The position numbers and the translations under genes were made by a program. A DNA stretch of 28,531 bases, from contig JANSLP010000385.1 in NCBI GenBank assembly GCA_029298735.1, positions 1-28,531 of the forward strand. Direction: 5' to 3'. Below the pieces are notes generated by a model, which ran no database searches, was not told where the DNA came from, and was given only the letters and a program-made list of their open reading frames with translations. Each line of letters opens with the position of its first letter. Position 1 is the first letter of the stretch. Of this stretch, positions 1-10,547 are shown one piece after another. The stretch is from Ophiostoma sp. CBS 140.51 (lineage: Eukaryota > Ascomycota > Sordariomycetes > Ophiostomatales > Ophiostomataceae).

Positions 1-1
1 C

Positions 2-154
2 CGCATTCTTGGTCAGTCACTGAAGCAGGTCGGTCTACAGCCGCGTCAGGATGGCGGAGCTAGCCGCGAGGCGTCTGTCAGCGGTCCGAGTGGTGGTGCA
101 ACACAGGCACCCCTGTCGCAGTTGAGTTTTTGGCGTTTTCTGGGTGCGTTCTAG
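2..154 (+). CDS. Possible C-terminal end of an unidentified protein (left-truncated)
   Basis: The second forward frame is open from the window edge to a TAG at 152-154 and reads as about 50 residues that are Gln-, Ser- and Gly-rich, ending in SQLSFWRFLGAF. The other forward frames stop early. I do not recognise the protein. The ending looks like a natural C-terminus (hydrophobic and aromatic residues, then stop), but 50 open codons at an edge is weak support and third-position G/C bias is only moderate. The purine-rich sequence that follows on the + strand is unusual for a 3' UTR of a + gene, which argues against the call. The alternative is that nothing is coded here and the left neighbour is a minus-strand gene outside the window. 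Confidence 0.25.
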   Translation, partial: RILGQSLKQVGLQPRQDGGASREASVSGPSGGATQAPLSQLSFWRFLGAF

Positions 155-1640
155 GTGCCAAGGAAGGCACAGGAAGTCCCTGGAGGCGTTCCTGTAGCGT
201 TCACTTAGCTCCCCTGTAGTTCTTCTGTCTTCCCCGATTGGTCGCTAGCGCGGTACATTGTGCAGATTAGGTGCTGAAGGCGGACCGCTGGTTCCAGGGC
301 AGGCCGGCAGGAGTGACCACCCCTAACAAGGACGACACGAGGAAGGTGCCCACCGACACAGGAGACAAGGTTGGCCTAACGGAAAGGGCAAAAGTCAAGA
401 GAGATGGAAAGAGGAAAGAGGCAAAGAAAAGGAAAGAAAGCTGCGAAGCAACCTTGGCGACCTTGGAATAGGCCGACGGGAAACTAAACGACAAGAAACC
501 CACTTGCAATGCAGGGTCTTAGCTTGGCCTGGAGAAGAAGAGACGAGGCAGAGGACAGAAGGACTGAATAGCGAGCAGGCTACGACCGTTTCTCTTAAAC
601 GCCTGCCTACGAAAACGGAGGGCCGCGTACGCTCTTTGACTTTGGTTTGGGGGGCAACAAGGAAACAAGGGCCATGGCCAGGCCTTTGTGGAACCGCCGA
701 GGAAGAACAGACTGAGACACTGAGACTATGGAAGAGAAGCAAAGAGGAAGAAAGAAAGACAAGGCACAGAAATGATTGACAGGTACGGAGTACTTGCAAA
801 AATAGAAAAGACCGGAAGTGAAAGACACATGAACGATGACGATGGCTTTGTCCTGCAAGGGGCGAAACAGAAACGGACCCAGAGAGGCAGAGAGGCAGAG
901 GAGAGGCGTACCAAATAACCAACAATTGTGTTTTCTAGAACCAACTAAAAGCAAGGCACAAAACGAGGCCAGATCTACTTGGAGAGACCCTGGTGTCTGT
1001 CTCCAAGATGTCTCCAAGAGCTAAATGCAGACGGGTCACTTGTACGGCGTCGTAATTCTGGAGAAGGGAGTACGTCTGGAGAACATCAAAAGAGGAAAAA
1101 AGACAGATACCAAAGAAAGGCCGCGTCAAGTGACTCCGCCGCCCCCTTTCCCGTCTTCCCAATTGGCACGACCGAGACGATGTTGCGCAGTCTTGGGCTC
1201 TTGGAAGAGATTGAACGCGCTGTGCCTGTCGACTTTGTCAACTTGAGAGAAGGCCAACGTCTTGCCTACCGTTTTGCGCTCCAGACAGGGGCTAGCGCGG
1301 CCAAGAGACCAATCAGCAGGGGCCATTTTCCTTGCGCCAGGGACAAGTGGACAAGTTTGTTGAGGAGACTTTGCAAGTGTCCTTCAGGCCAGGCAGGCAA
1401 CCAATAAAGACTCAATACGAGAGAGAAACCGAGAAACAAATGAGACACAAAAAGACTGAAATCACGGGCGCACGACACAGAAATAGCAACAAAATCCCGT
1501 TGCCCACAAAAATAGGGCATTGCGAGTCTCCTAATGATTCCTCCTCTAATTCGCCTAATTCCCCAGCCGGTGCAAAACGGCGGGTTGCGACACCTGCGAC
1601 AGAGACAGACGAGGAATTGCCGTTTCGTGTCAGAACGACC
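155..1640. other. Gene-free, purine-rich (+ strand) intergenic DNA
   Basis: No open frame here has coding-like codon use. Candidate ORFs of 60-176 codons translate to low-complexity Ser/Leu/Phe (minus) or Lys/Arg/Glu (plus) sequence, as expected from a purine-rich + strand. In this genome pyrimidine-rich DNA sits on the coding strand just upstream of starts, so the block would suit the leader or promoter of a minus-strand gene lying left of the window. That is inference. Confidence 0.5.
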
Positions 1641-4640
1641 TTCTTCTGCACGTCACGAATGTCACTCGCGCTTTCTCTCCTTTTTAGGAGGCCAATATTG
1701 CCCTCGTTTCCTGTGCTCGTCTCCTCCCCATCGCTCCTTCCTCTCTGCTCTTCCACCCCCGTTCGCATGCGTTCGCATGCTGCCCACTTTCGAATGCTTT
1801 CGCTTGGCGTCTTTGCTGGCGCCCGTGTTCCATCGGACCTGGCCTGCATTCGGCTCTAGCTCTCTTTGAAGGTTCAACGTATCGTCACGAGCGTCTTTTG
1901 GGGTCATTGGGACGTTGTTGAGGTCACTTTGAACAGCAATCTCGACTCTGTCTACTTGAGCCAGTGGCTTTTACCCGCTGCACGAGGCACAATGGTGGCG
2001 GCCCCCATTCGTGCACTTTACACTTCATCTCGTTTCGTCTCGTTGTCTTTTTCTCATCGCACTTGCCATATCTCGTCCGCTGTCAAGGCATCACTTGCCG
2101 TGTTTCCTGGCAGCTGTTCGTCTCGCTCCTGCCCCTTCTGCTAATAGTAGCGTTTGTCTTTCCCCATGAGCCCACGTACTTTCCTTTTTCTCTCGCTCAG
2201 CTGGTCAAGCATCTGTTGACCGTCGACCTTCACCGTTTTGCGCCCTCTTCTTACGCCCAGAAGAGTCGTCAGCCGCCGTTCCTCTTTGGGTCTCAAAGTG
2301 CGATGTTCTCTCTCTTACTTCGTACATTTGCCATGTGTCGCTGGACTTTCGCAACATGTTCCAAATGTCCGTTCTTGTGCCGCTGTACACGCAATGGTAT
2401 GGAATTGGCGTCGGGCAACACGTCTTAACAGTCTCAGCTCTCTCCAGATAGGCGGAAATCGCCGTCCACGCAATAAAGGTCTTTTGCCATAGTCACTATC
2501 CACAGCCCGTCCGTCCACAGTCCGTCCACTCGCCACGTACGCTGGTCCTCTGTAGTTTTGTCCTACCACCGCAACGTTTTCTCCTCTTTCCTAATTTGGA
2601 TATGCTCCGTTTGCAATCAATTAACTCTTCAACTTTGACATCGGCCTCGCCTCCCACATTTGACATTGGCTTGCTTCCAGCCAATGAGCCTACAATCGCA
2701 CAAGCGATGAAGCCCTCCAATTGTGTCTGTCCAAATGCGCCAAATATCACACCTTTTTCTTCTGCTCTTGCCATGTTCATTGTCGTTTGGTATTTCCCTT
2801 TTTTTCTTCTTCCAGATTGAAACGCGTCTTTTGTTACGCCTCAACGCGCCGTCTGTCGCAAGTGCTTTTCCCTCATCGCAAGCGTCCGTCACAAGGGTCG
2901 CAAGCCGTCCTGTCTGAAGCAAAGACGCCCCGGGAAAGAGACTCCATAAAATATCGATTTCCTTGGTCTCCAAGCGTTCGTCGTCGTAGCTCGTTCCTGC
3001 CGTTTTTGTGTTTCCCTGTATTTCCCTTTTTGCCAATTCCCCCTTTTATTTTGTCGCCGTTTGTAGCGTTGCCCTGCGCCTCCTTTCCGTTGCGCCATTT
3101 CCTCTTTGCCTCTTTGCGTTCTTCTCTTTCTCGCATTTGCCTTCTGTCCTCGTTTTCCTCGGGTTTCCCCCTTTCACTGTCCCATTCAAAACGTCCTATG
3201 CCAACCTCAACCTGGTACCTGCAAACGTACTCCGTATCCACTTTGCGTCTTTCCCCTTTCTTTCTCCGTTCTTTTTGTTGCCTTTTTGTGGCTCCTGCCT
3301 TCGTTCTGGGCTACCAACGTCTTACCCACTCTCTTTTTGTCCCTTTCGCGACTCCTATTGTTGGCAGCCGTGCTCCATAGTCGTACTCTTCGCCTCCGTA
3401 TTGGTTGGCCTGGCGTATGCTGGCGTATTTCGTCTTGTGTCTTTTCTGTCGTCTATCGTTCGTAGCTCGTAGCTATTGCGTCTCCGTCTTTCAGGTTCAT
3501 GTTCATGGGCTGTGCAGTTGTACTCCGTATCTGTCTTCTTGTGTGTTGCGTGTGCGTCGGCTGTTGTCCATCGTCCGTTGTCCGTTTCTCGTTTTCAAGG
3601 TCGCTCTCGGTTTTGCCTTTGGGCGTAGACTGTGGATTGCCCGTGGGCGTGGGAGCATGGTCGGTCGTTCTTTCTTCGTTCGGTTTTGTGTGTTCGTTCA
3701 ATGACCCTTTGCTCCTTCCTCGCCTTTCATGTCCACGCCCCTGCCCAAAAATAAACAGGAAAGAGCATCAATGGAAACTTCAAAAATAAAAATGTAAAAG
3801 GCCTTGCAATCCCTCATCTTCCTTCTCTTGTCCCATTCTCTGCCCACATCTTGTCTTGTCCCCCTCTTCTTCATCTGCAAACTTCATCCTTCTCTTCCAC
3901 CCCCAAGCCCAAGCTCCTCTTCTTGTGCGTCCAAGCCCGCTTCCCCAATTCGAACATTAGACCCTGTTTATTTCTCTCAATCTCTTTTTCTGTTCTCTTG
4001 TCCTCCACTCCCCCATATTCGAATTGCGTGCAAGGCCAATACCAATAACCAATTCCCCGCCAGAGTCGCAGTCGCCAACAACGCCAGTCTTTCGTTCGCC
4101 AATCCCCCCTAGTTCGAAACGAAATATCCAGAATCTATTTTCCCGTCTCCTTTCCTCTTCATTTTTTGAGGTCGTGAACGACAAAAGACAAATAAACGAA
4201 CCATATTTCCTCGATATTTTCCTCACGATATTCGCCTTCAACCTGCCTAACAGTGCCTTCCTTTATTACTGCAGCCTATTTGTGTGAACAGTCTGTCCTT
4301 GCAGTCTGCCTTTCTGCAACGCACTTTCCTTTCTGGTACGTTTTTCTTTGCTCATGGGTCCATGTCCACAGTTCCCCTGTGCACCATACCAGCCAACCTT
4401 CCTTCCACGCGCATCTTTCCCAACACACACTCGACGCACGCGCGGAACATAAAAAGATGGCAACAAAAGACAGACGAGAAAAAAGAGCACAGCAATAAAA
4501 GGCAGAATAAAAAAAAGTCAAAGAAGACGAGAAAAAGAGGCCCAACAGAAAAAGACACAAATAGCCAGGCCGCCCAGCTTTCTCCAACAGCAACATACCC
4601 AGGCGAGCCCACCCAGTTTCCGTTTCACAATTGGCGATTG
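1641..4640. other. Gene-free, pyrimidine-rich (+ strand) intergenic DNA
   Basis: About 3 kb of C/T-rich + strand with no credible gene. ORFs of up to 219 codons are Ser/Phe/Leu/Pro/Cys-rich artefacts of composition, and they overlap in several frames. The block is continuous with the pyrimidine-rich leader of the desaturase gene, so it may be distal promoter, a very long 5' UTR, or a noncoding transcript. I saw no transposase, reverse transcriptase, terminal repeat or RNA gene. Confidence 0.5.
1761..1780. repeat. Exact 10-nt tandem duplication
   Basis: The decamer GTTCGCATGC occurs twice back to back. It lies in noncoding pyrimidine-rich DNA and no function is apparent. Confidence 0.8.
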
Positions 4641-5165
4641 TCTTAATTGCTCAATTGTTTTTTTTCCCTGCTCCCTCCCACATCTCTCCCACACATCTCT
4701 TCGCTTGGTCTGGGCCTGTCCTTTTCTCCTTCCTCATCTGGCTGCTTCTCCTGTCGAGTGTCTCCTGCTTCCTTCTTCTTCTTCCACCACCACCACCTCG
4801 GCCCCCCTCTTATCTCAATCTCCTCTTTTTTACCACGACACCTCCCCTTCCCCTGATGCTAACAAGACAAGCGCAGACCGGACAACTTTGTCCTTAGCTC
4901 TTTCTTCTTCAACTTCTCTCTCCGCTCTCTTTCAACCAGCTCCTTCTCCGTCTCCTCTTCTGGACCTCTTCTTTTGGGCTTCTCCTTAAGACCTCTAGAT
5001 CTTGAGCTCTTTCTTCGACCCACGAGCCTTGCTCCCAGGACCTCGCCACTCTTACTCGCCACTCGACAACCACATCAGCTCTTCTTCCTTTTTAACCTCA
5101 TATCGATCCTCCTCCTCTTTACCACAGCCATTCCCCGGCTCACCACACATAACCACACATTCACA
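4641..5165 (+). promoter_or_regulatory. Pyrimidine-rich leader/promoter of the desaturase gene
   Basis: Dense C/T tracts (for example around 4650-4860 and 4900-4985) lie immediately upstream of the desaturase ATG at 5166. The same architecture precedes the regulator gene at 17284, the small secreted-protein gene at 14338 and the partial regulator at 28059. It is typical of promoters and 5' UTRs of filamentous ascomycetes. The desaturase frame stays open upstream to about 4974 but contains no ATG before 5166. No clear TATA box is seen. Confidence 0.5.
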
Positions 5166-8100
5166 ATGGCCTCAACAGCCACGGCCCCGAGCCCAATCCA
5201 GACGTCAATAGCAACGTCGAGAACACCATCCAAACCGACCATCATGGACCGCGACCGCATCATGCAGCCCGACGAGGTCACCGACCTCATCGCCCAGGGC
5301 CAGACCATTGTCATCTACCAGGACTATGTCCTGCGTCTTGACAGCTGGCTCGATCGTCACCCAGGTGGCCGCTTGGCTATCCTGCACATGGTCGGCAAAG
5401 ACGCCACCGACGAAATTGAAGTGTAAGACCACACCCATGCCGTGATGTCAATGTTCTTTCTTTTCATTGCTCGTTTTGTCGTTATCGTTCTCGCTTCCTT
5501 TTCTCATGTTGTCATTGTTGTATCGTTCTCTCGTTTTGCTGTCCACGGGTCCTTGGCTCTCGTTCGTTCGTTCCTGTCGGGCTCGACATGTTTGACTCGT
5601 CGTGACTTCTCTATCTTGAAAGGACTGGTCGGGTTGCTTGTCGCTCCTAGCCACGTGCTCTTCCTGATTATGCTGGCTTTTCTTGGTTTCCGTTCCTGGT
5701 GCCTTGCACTAAGAGCGCTGGACTGGTGAGACTATCCTCACCAGGAACCGTTCAAAGTCCGGGGAAAATCCGTTCAGTCATGGTTCGCATGGGTTTTGAA
5801 TTTGGATTCAAACGTGTTCCAGTTGATTTCCTTTTCGTTTATCGAGTTCGATTTTGTCTTACCATGCAAAATGGAGGCGAGAGACGGGATTTGGAATCCG
5901 TGCGGCCATGGCTAAGGAAAAGAGTGCGAAGACGAAATGGGAAGATCCAGAAAAATCCAGGACAGCATCAGAAACGAGCGAAATCTGCCTTTGAGAAAAG
6001 AGTCCGAGTCGAAGAAACTGTCAAAACAAATTGTCGAATCGTTCAAAGTTGGGCGAAAAGACTGAGTTTGTTGTCGCAGGATTGGAAAGACGTTGTTTTC
6101 TTGCATTCTGGTTCCTGATTGTCTGGGAGGGGGAATGGCCTTTTTTAATCCCCCCCGTCAGCACTTTCCGGGGCATCCGAGCGATCCGAGCCTTCTTTGC
6201 ATTTCTCAGCACACCATTTCCCCTCCCCTGGCCCAGGCACAACCGCACCCCAAAACACACCAAAATGACCCAGACTTGCACCAAAATCTGCACCACTCAT
6301 CCCTTACCTCCGCCACTTTCTTATTTTTCTTACTTTTTCTCCCTGATCCCTCGTTCAGCCCGCCCCATCCATTACCTAAATGTGTATTGATGGTGTTAAT
6401 GGCGGGGGTTTACAGTGGATAAGCCCCCCCAAAAAGAAAAGAAGAAAAAGTAGAATGCTGACACTCGATCTCGATCGTTTTTACTTCTTTCGTCATATGC
6501 AGGTACCACTTCGCTTCCACTCTCAAAACCATCAAGGCCTACCGCATCGGCCGCAAGCCCCCAGGACCCTGGGTTGCCTTTGCCCCACCGCCTATTCGTG
6601 GTGGTGTTTTCCGTCGCATTGAGGTGACTGTGTCGCCGCCGTCGCCGCTGGATGGTGACTGCTCTGACGTTGACGACGAAGATGAGGCTTTGCTGCGGGC
6701 AGAAGAGTCGTCCGCCGAGGAGCCCTCCAGCGGCAGCAGTGATACGGATGATTCCTTGACTGAAGACTCGACGGGTGTAAGTGATGTCTCATCCGAGTGC
6801 AGCTCGCTGCCTATCCCACCCTCGGCATCATGGTCGTCGGGTGTTCAAGTCTCTGGTGCTGTCGACACCGAGCCCACTGTAGGTGCCGGCAACCAGGCCA
6901 CACCCATCACCCTGCCTCCCTTCCTGACGGCTTCGGGTGTCCACAACGTCAACCGCCGCAGTCTTGGTAGTGCCCAGCTCTCGCAGTTTGCCCGCAAGCA
7001 ACGCAAGCAGGCCCGGGCCAAGGCTGCTGCAAACACGGACACAGTTGACGCCGTGGCTTTCTCTACTGTCGACGACTTTGCCGACCGCAGCAACCAGCAC
7101 GAGGTCGAGCGCGACTCCATCACCTACCCATCGGTTGACCCGGCCCGCCAGCAGGCCATTGTCCAGCGCTACCGTGCCCTGCACCAACGTATTCACGATC
7201 TGGGCTACTACAACTGCCCGTACGTCGAATATGGCAAGGAGATGGCCCGGTACAGCACACTGTTTGTGTGCTTCCTGACCACGCTGCACTTTGGCTGGTA
7301 CATTACGTCGGCCATGTTCCTCGGCCTGTTCTGGCACCAGATCATGTTCACTGCCCACGACGCCGGCCACCGTGCCATTACGCACAACTTTGTTGCCGAT
7401 ACCTTGATTGGTCTCTTCGTCGCTGATTTCTGCTGTGGCCTGTCCATCGGCTGGTGGAAGAGCAGCCACAACGTGCACCATCTCGTGACCAACCAGGCCG
7501 AGCACGATCCTGATATCCAGAACGTTCCCCTCTTCGCCACGAGCCCGCTCTTCTTCAAGTCCATCAAGTCGACCTACTACGAGGGCTTTGTTTTCGTCTG
7601 GGACAAGGTCGCCGACATTATGGTTCCCTTCCAAAAGTATACCTACTACCCCATCATGGGCATCGCTCGCTTCAACCTGTACCTGCTCTCGTGGCTGCAT
7701 GTCCTCTCGGCCAAGTCGTCGGCCCTCGGCCGCAGCACCGCCTGGTGGATCCGCCCTGCCGAGATTGCCAGCATGACCTGCTACTGGTTCCTGTTTGGCT
7801 ACTGTCTGCTCTGGCGCAGCCTCCCCGACTGGACTACTCGTGTCGTCTTTGTCCTGGTGTCGCACATTATCACCATGCCCCTGCACGTCCAAATCACCCT
7901 GTCGCACTGGGGCATGTCCACCTCTGACCTAGGCGAGACCGAGTCATTCCCGCAGCGCCAGCTTCGCACTACCATGGACGTCGACTGCCCGGCCTGGTTG
8001 GACTTTATTCATGGCGGCCTCCAGTTCCAGGCTGTCCACCACCTGTTCCCCCGCGTGCCACGTCACAACCTGCGCAAGGTCCAGACGCTTGTGCGCGAAT

Positions 8101-8255
8101 TCTGCGACGACACGGGCATTCCCTATGCTATCCTCAACTTTGTCGACGGCAACCGCAAGGTGCTGGGCCGTCTGCAGGAGATGAGCGACCAGGTCAACAT
8201 GATGGTGCAGTGCCAAAGGTACATGGCCGCCACCGGCGAGTCGGGTCTCCATTGA
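5166..8255 (+). CDS. Cytochrome b5-fused front-end desaturase, probable delta-8 sphingolipid desaturase
   Basis: Exons are 5166-5422 and 6503-8255, joined in frame (GT|G, Val86) to give 669 residues. Residues about 33-125 form a cytochrome b5 domain with HPGG at 65-68 and the second haem-ligand candidate His88, which is the third codon after the splice. Residues about 127-290 are a low-complexity linker: acidic/Ser-rich first, then a basic stretch around FARKQRKQARAK. The membrane desaturase domain has the three di-iron histidine boxes HDAGH (371-375), HNVHH (408-412) and QAVHH (595-599). The Gln in the third box marks front-end desaturases. In fungi this architecture introduces the delta-8 double bond into the sphingoid base of ceramides destined for glucosylceramide, in the ER. 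Substrate choice between sphingolipid and acyl-lipid is inferred from family resemblance. Met27 is an alternative start. The convergent neighbour is an MFS gene. Confidence 0.9.
5423..6502 (+). other. 1,080-nt intron of the desaturase gene
   Basis: The donor GTAAGA lies at 5423-5428 and the acceptor is CATATGCAG ending at 6502. A GCTGAC branch-point candidate sits near 6460. Splicing joins the b5 sequence DATDEIEV to YHFASTLKTIKAYRIG, which matches the expected run of a b5 domain. The intron is roughly ten times a usual filamentous-fungal intron. Internal ORFs (for example 5699-6118) lack coding character. A set of overlapping inverted repeats lies at 5692-5748. Confidence 0.85.
5692..5748 (+). 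other. Competing inverted repeats within the intron
   Basis: GTTCCTGGTG (5692-5701) is the exact reverse complement of CACCAGGAAC (5739-5748). A second perfect hairpin, CTGGTGAG (5723-5730) with CTCACCAG (5737-5744) and a 6-nt loop, uses the same right-hand segment. The two stems therefore cannot coexist. No tRNA could be assembled here. Confidence 0.6.
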
Positions 8256-8750
8256 GCCACAGGCGAAATGGTTATTTAAAAGTTGTTCCGTTTGATTTTG
8301 TTGATTTTTATTTTATTTTATTTGCCTGCCTATTTCTCTCCTCCCTGGGCTGCGCCCAAAGGACATTTGACCCAGCATCTTCTAACGTTTGCTTTTACCA
8401 ACGCACTCTTGTTATTTTGCATTACACATCTGTGCATTCTCAAAGACTTTGCATCTATGATTCCTTTTTAATTTGCTCTTTTCCTTTGTACATATTTCTC
8501 TACCTTGGGCCATGTCCTGCCATCTGTCCATCTATCTGTTTTCATATTTCCTATGTCTTCTGCCATCTGTTTTTGGTTTTGTCTTCATTCTCTTTCATAA
8601 CGTCACTGGAGGAGACGCAACTGCTATTTCTATTTTCGTCGTTTATTATCAAAAGCATCTACAATGAACTCTTTTTGACTTGCACTTTTGGATATGAAGC
8701 TTGCATATTATTTTGACTAATTGAATGTACACAACGCTACCCAAGTGCAC
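8256..8750. other. Convergent 3' intergenic region (desaturase/MFS)
   Basis: AT-rich spacer between two tail-to-tail genes. It contains T-rich runs shortly after the desaturase stop, as expected for 3' UTRs and polyadenylation regions. No further gene is seen. Confidence 0.6.
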
Positions 8751-10547
8751 CTAACCATCCAGGACATCCTTCTTCTCAACACTCGCCAACTCGATATCCT
8801 CATTTTTCGCCTTCGTATCCTTGCTGTCGTCCATGCCGTACTCCGTCTCTAGCTCGGTCCGCATCGTAATCTGCTTCTCGAGGAAGACCAAGAAGAACGA
8901 CACGCCGCCCAGGATGATCGAGTACCGCCACACATATTTGAGAGCAGCCACGTACACACCAACAACCTGAGAGCGGACAGGCTCGGGGATGGCCTGAATC
9001 GTGGCCGCAGTCGCCGCCTCGTACGACCGGCCATTGCGAAACTGCTCCGCCACAGCAGGATCCGAGATACCGCCCTGAGACACAGGCCTCCCAGCCAGCC
9101 GGTCAAAGTAGTTGCTGAACACGGCCGCCGGAATGGCCACGCCCCAGATGCTGCCAAACGACCGCACAAACGACCAGGCTGCGGTTGCTGCTGCCTGGTC
9201 CGACTCGGCCAATGGTGCCTGACAACCCGGTAGCAACGTGTTGAGCACAAACCCGGAGCCGGCGGCGACGACCATCTGGAAGATGACCCAAGCAGCCATT
9301 GACGACTTCTCATCAAGCAGGGTCAACAGACCCAGACCGATGGTGTTGACCGCGAAACCAAACAAGTGCAGCGGCTTGTACTTACCAAACTTGGTCAACA
9401 ACAAAACGGCAACAATAGCAGCGGGTACACCGACGACGATGGCCGGCAAGACCTGCACACCCGACCGCGTGGGCGAGCTACCCAACACAGCTTGGAAGTA
9501 CACAGGCAAGAAGAACATCAGCCAGTAGAGAAGGGCCGAGTTAAAAAAGGTAATGGCAAAGATGGCGGCCGACGTGCGGTTGGCAAACAGGCGCGGCGGG
9601 ACGACGGGTTCGCGCGGGGCGAGCGGCCAGGCCAAGCTGCCGGATGCCTCGTAGGCCATGAACAGAAGCAAACCCAGCAAGCCGGCAATGAGCGGTCCAA
9701 TGATTTGGCCCGACGACCAGGGCAAGCGAGTACCGCCGTACGTCAGTGCATACAGCACGGCCACCGTCGATGCAATCAGCAGCAGGTTGCCGGCATAGTC
9801 GATGCGGCCCAGCTTGTGCACCAGAGACCGGTCCTTGTCGTTGTCGCCTGTCTTCACTCTTAAGAAAAGCAAAATCATCACCATGGACGCACCACACACC
9901 GGCAGGTTAATGTAAAACACCCACCGCCACGATGCCTGTTGCACGAGGGCACCACCCACATAGGGACCCAGCGCCATTCCCACGAAATACACCGACAACA
10001 CCATGCCCATGTAGCTGCCTCTTTCCCTCAAGGGGACCAAGTCGGACACGATAATGTCGACAATCATGTTGATGCCGCCGCTGCCCATACCCTGGATGGC
10101 ACGGCCGGCTATGAGTGTGGCCCCGTTTTGCGCGCCGCCCGACAGTCCGCTGCCCAGCGCAAACAGTGCCACAATCGCCAGCGTCACCCACCGGCGGCCA
10201 AACAAGTTGGCTAGTTGGCCAAAAAGAGGCTGCACAGCGGCGGCCGTCAGAAAGAAGACGTTGGTGACCCAGATATAGTTTTCGCCCAGGTCGAGCGTGG
10301 CGGCAATGGCCGGCAGGCTGGTGGTGACGACGGTGTTTTCGAGGGAGGACAGGAGGCCAATGACGCAGAGGGTGGCAATGATGGCCCAGAAACGAGGACC
10401 GCGCTCATAGGTCGGTCCAGAGGACTTAGGAGGGTGGTCGTCTTTCGTATAGGGAGTGTCGACGTCGACCACGTTGTCGGGCTGCATGATGATGTCGGTG
10501 CTATCGGAAGTGCTCTCCGTGGCCTGGTGGCCTTCAACGGCGGCCAT
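8751..10547 (-). CDS. MFS transporter, DHA2-type (14-segment) drug:H+ antiporter family
   Basis: Uninterrupted 598-codon frame with no intron. The first in-context ATG is at 10545-10547; the frame is open further upstream but that part is not coding-like. A hydrophilic N-tail of about 50 residues precedes the first membrane segment. LENTVVTTSLPAIAATL (about 69-85) fits motif D1 of the DHA2 family. GQLANLFGRRWV (about 110-121) is the loop 2-3 motif A, GRAIQGMGSGG is motif B, and GPYVGGALVQQASWRWVFYIN is motif C, the antiporter signature. Fourteen hydrophobic segments can be counted approximately, followed by a charged cytosolic tail ending KKDVLDG. The family exports small molecules or xenobiotics, or siderophore and toxin conjugates, at the plasma membrane. 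The substrate cannot be read from sequence. No biosynthetic genes adjoin, so a cluster role is not supported. Confidence 0.92.
   Translation of the reverse strand: MAAVEGHQATESTSDSTDIIMQPDNVVDVDTPYTKDDHPPKSSGPTYERGPRFWAIIATLCVIGLLSSLENTVVTTSLPAIAATLDLGENYIWVTNVFFLTAAAVQPLFGQLANLFGRRWVTLAIVALFALGSGLSGGAQNGATLIAGRAIQGMGSGGINMIVDIIVSDLVPLRERGSYMGMVLSVYFVGMALGPYVGGALVQQASWRWVFYINLPVCGASMVMILLFLRVKTGDNDKDRSLVHKLGRIDYAGNLLLIASTVAVLYALTYGGTRLPWSSGQIIGPLIAGLLGLLLFMAYEASGSLAWPLAPREPVVPPRLFANRTSAAIFAITFFNSALLYWLMFFLPVYFQAVLGSSPTRSGVQVLPAIVVGVPAAIVAVLLLTKFGKYKPLHLFGFAVNTIGLGLLTLLDEKSSMAAWVIFQMVVAAGSGFVLNTLLPGCQAPLAESDQAAATAAWSFVRSFGSIWGVAIPAAVFSNYFDRLAGRPVSQGGISDPAVAEQFRNGRSYEAATAATIQAIPEPVRSQVVGVYVAALKYVWRYSIILGGVSFFLVFLEKQITMRTELETEYGMDDSKDTKAKNEDIELASVEKKDVLDG

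Noticed and set aside
2721..3380. 219-codon + frame in the left gene-free region
   Set aside because: Cys/Ser/Phe/Leu-rich translation of pyrimidine-rich DNA, with similar open frames overlapping on the same strand. No codon bias or domain.
5699..5770. tRNA-like look (AGAGCGCTGGACT, hairpin, GTTCAAAGTCC)
   Set aside because: No acceptor stem or proper D-arm and T-arm can be folded together. Treated as intron hairpins instead.
6828..7907. 359-codon frame antisense to the desaturase
   Set aside because: Shadow of the sense gene, whose histidine boxes and b5 motifs are unambiguous.
9354..9386. GTAAGT donor-like site in the MFS gene (minus strand)
   Set aside because: No branch point or acceptor follows, and the surrounding reading (KFGKYKPLHLFGF) is a normal loop and membrane segment.
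8751..10547. MFS gene as part of a secondary-metabolite cluster
   Set aside because: No polyketide synthase, peptide synthetase, terpene cyclase or P450 lies in the window.
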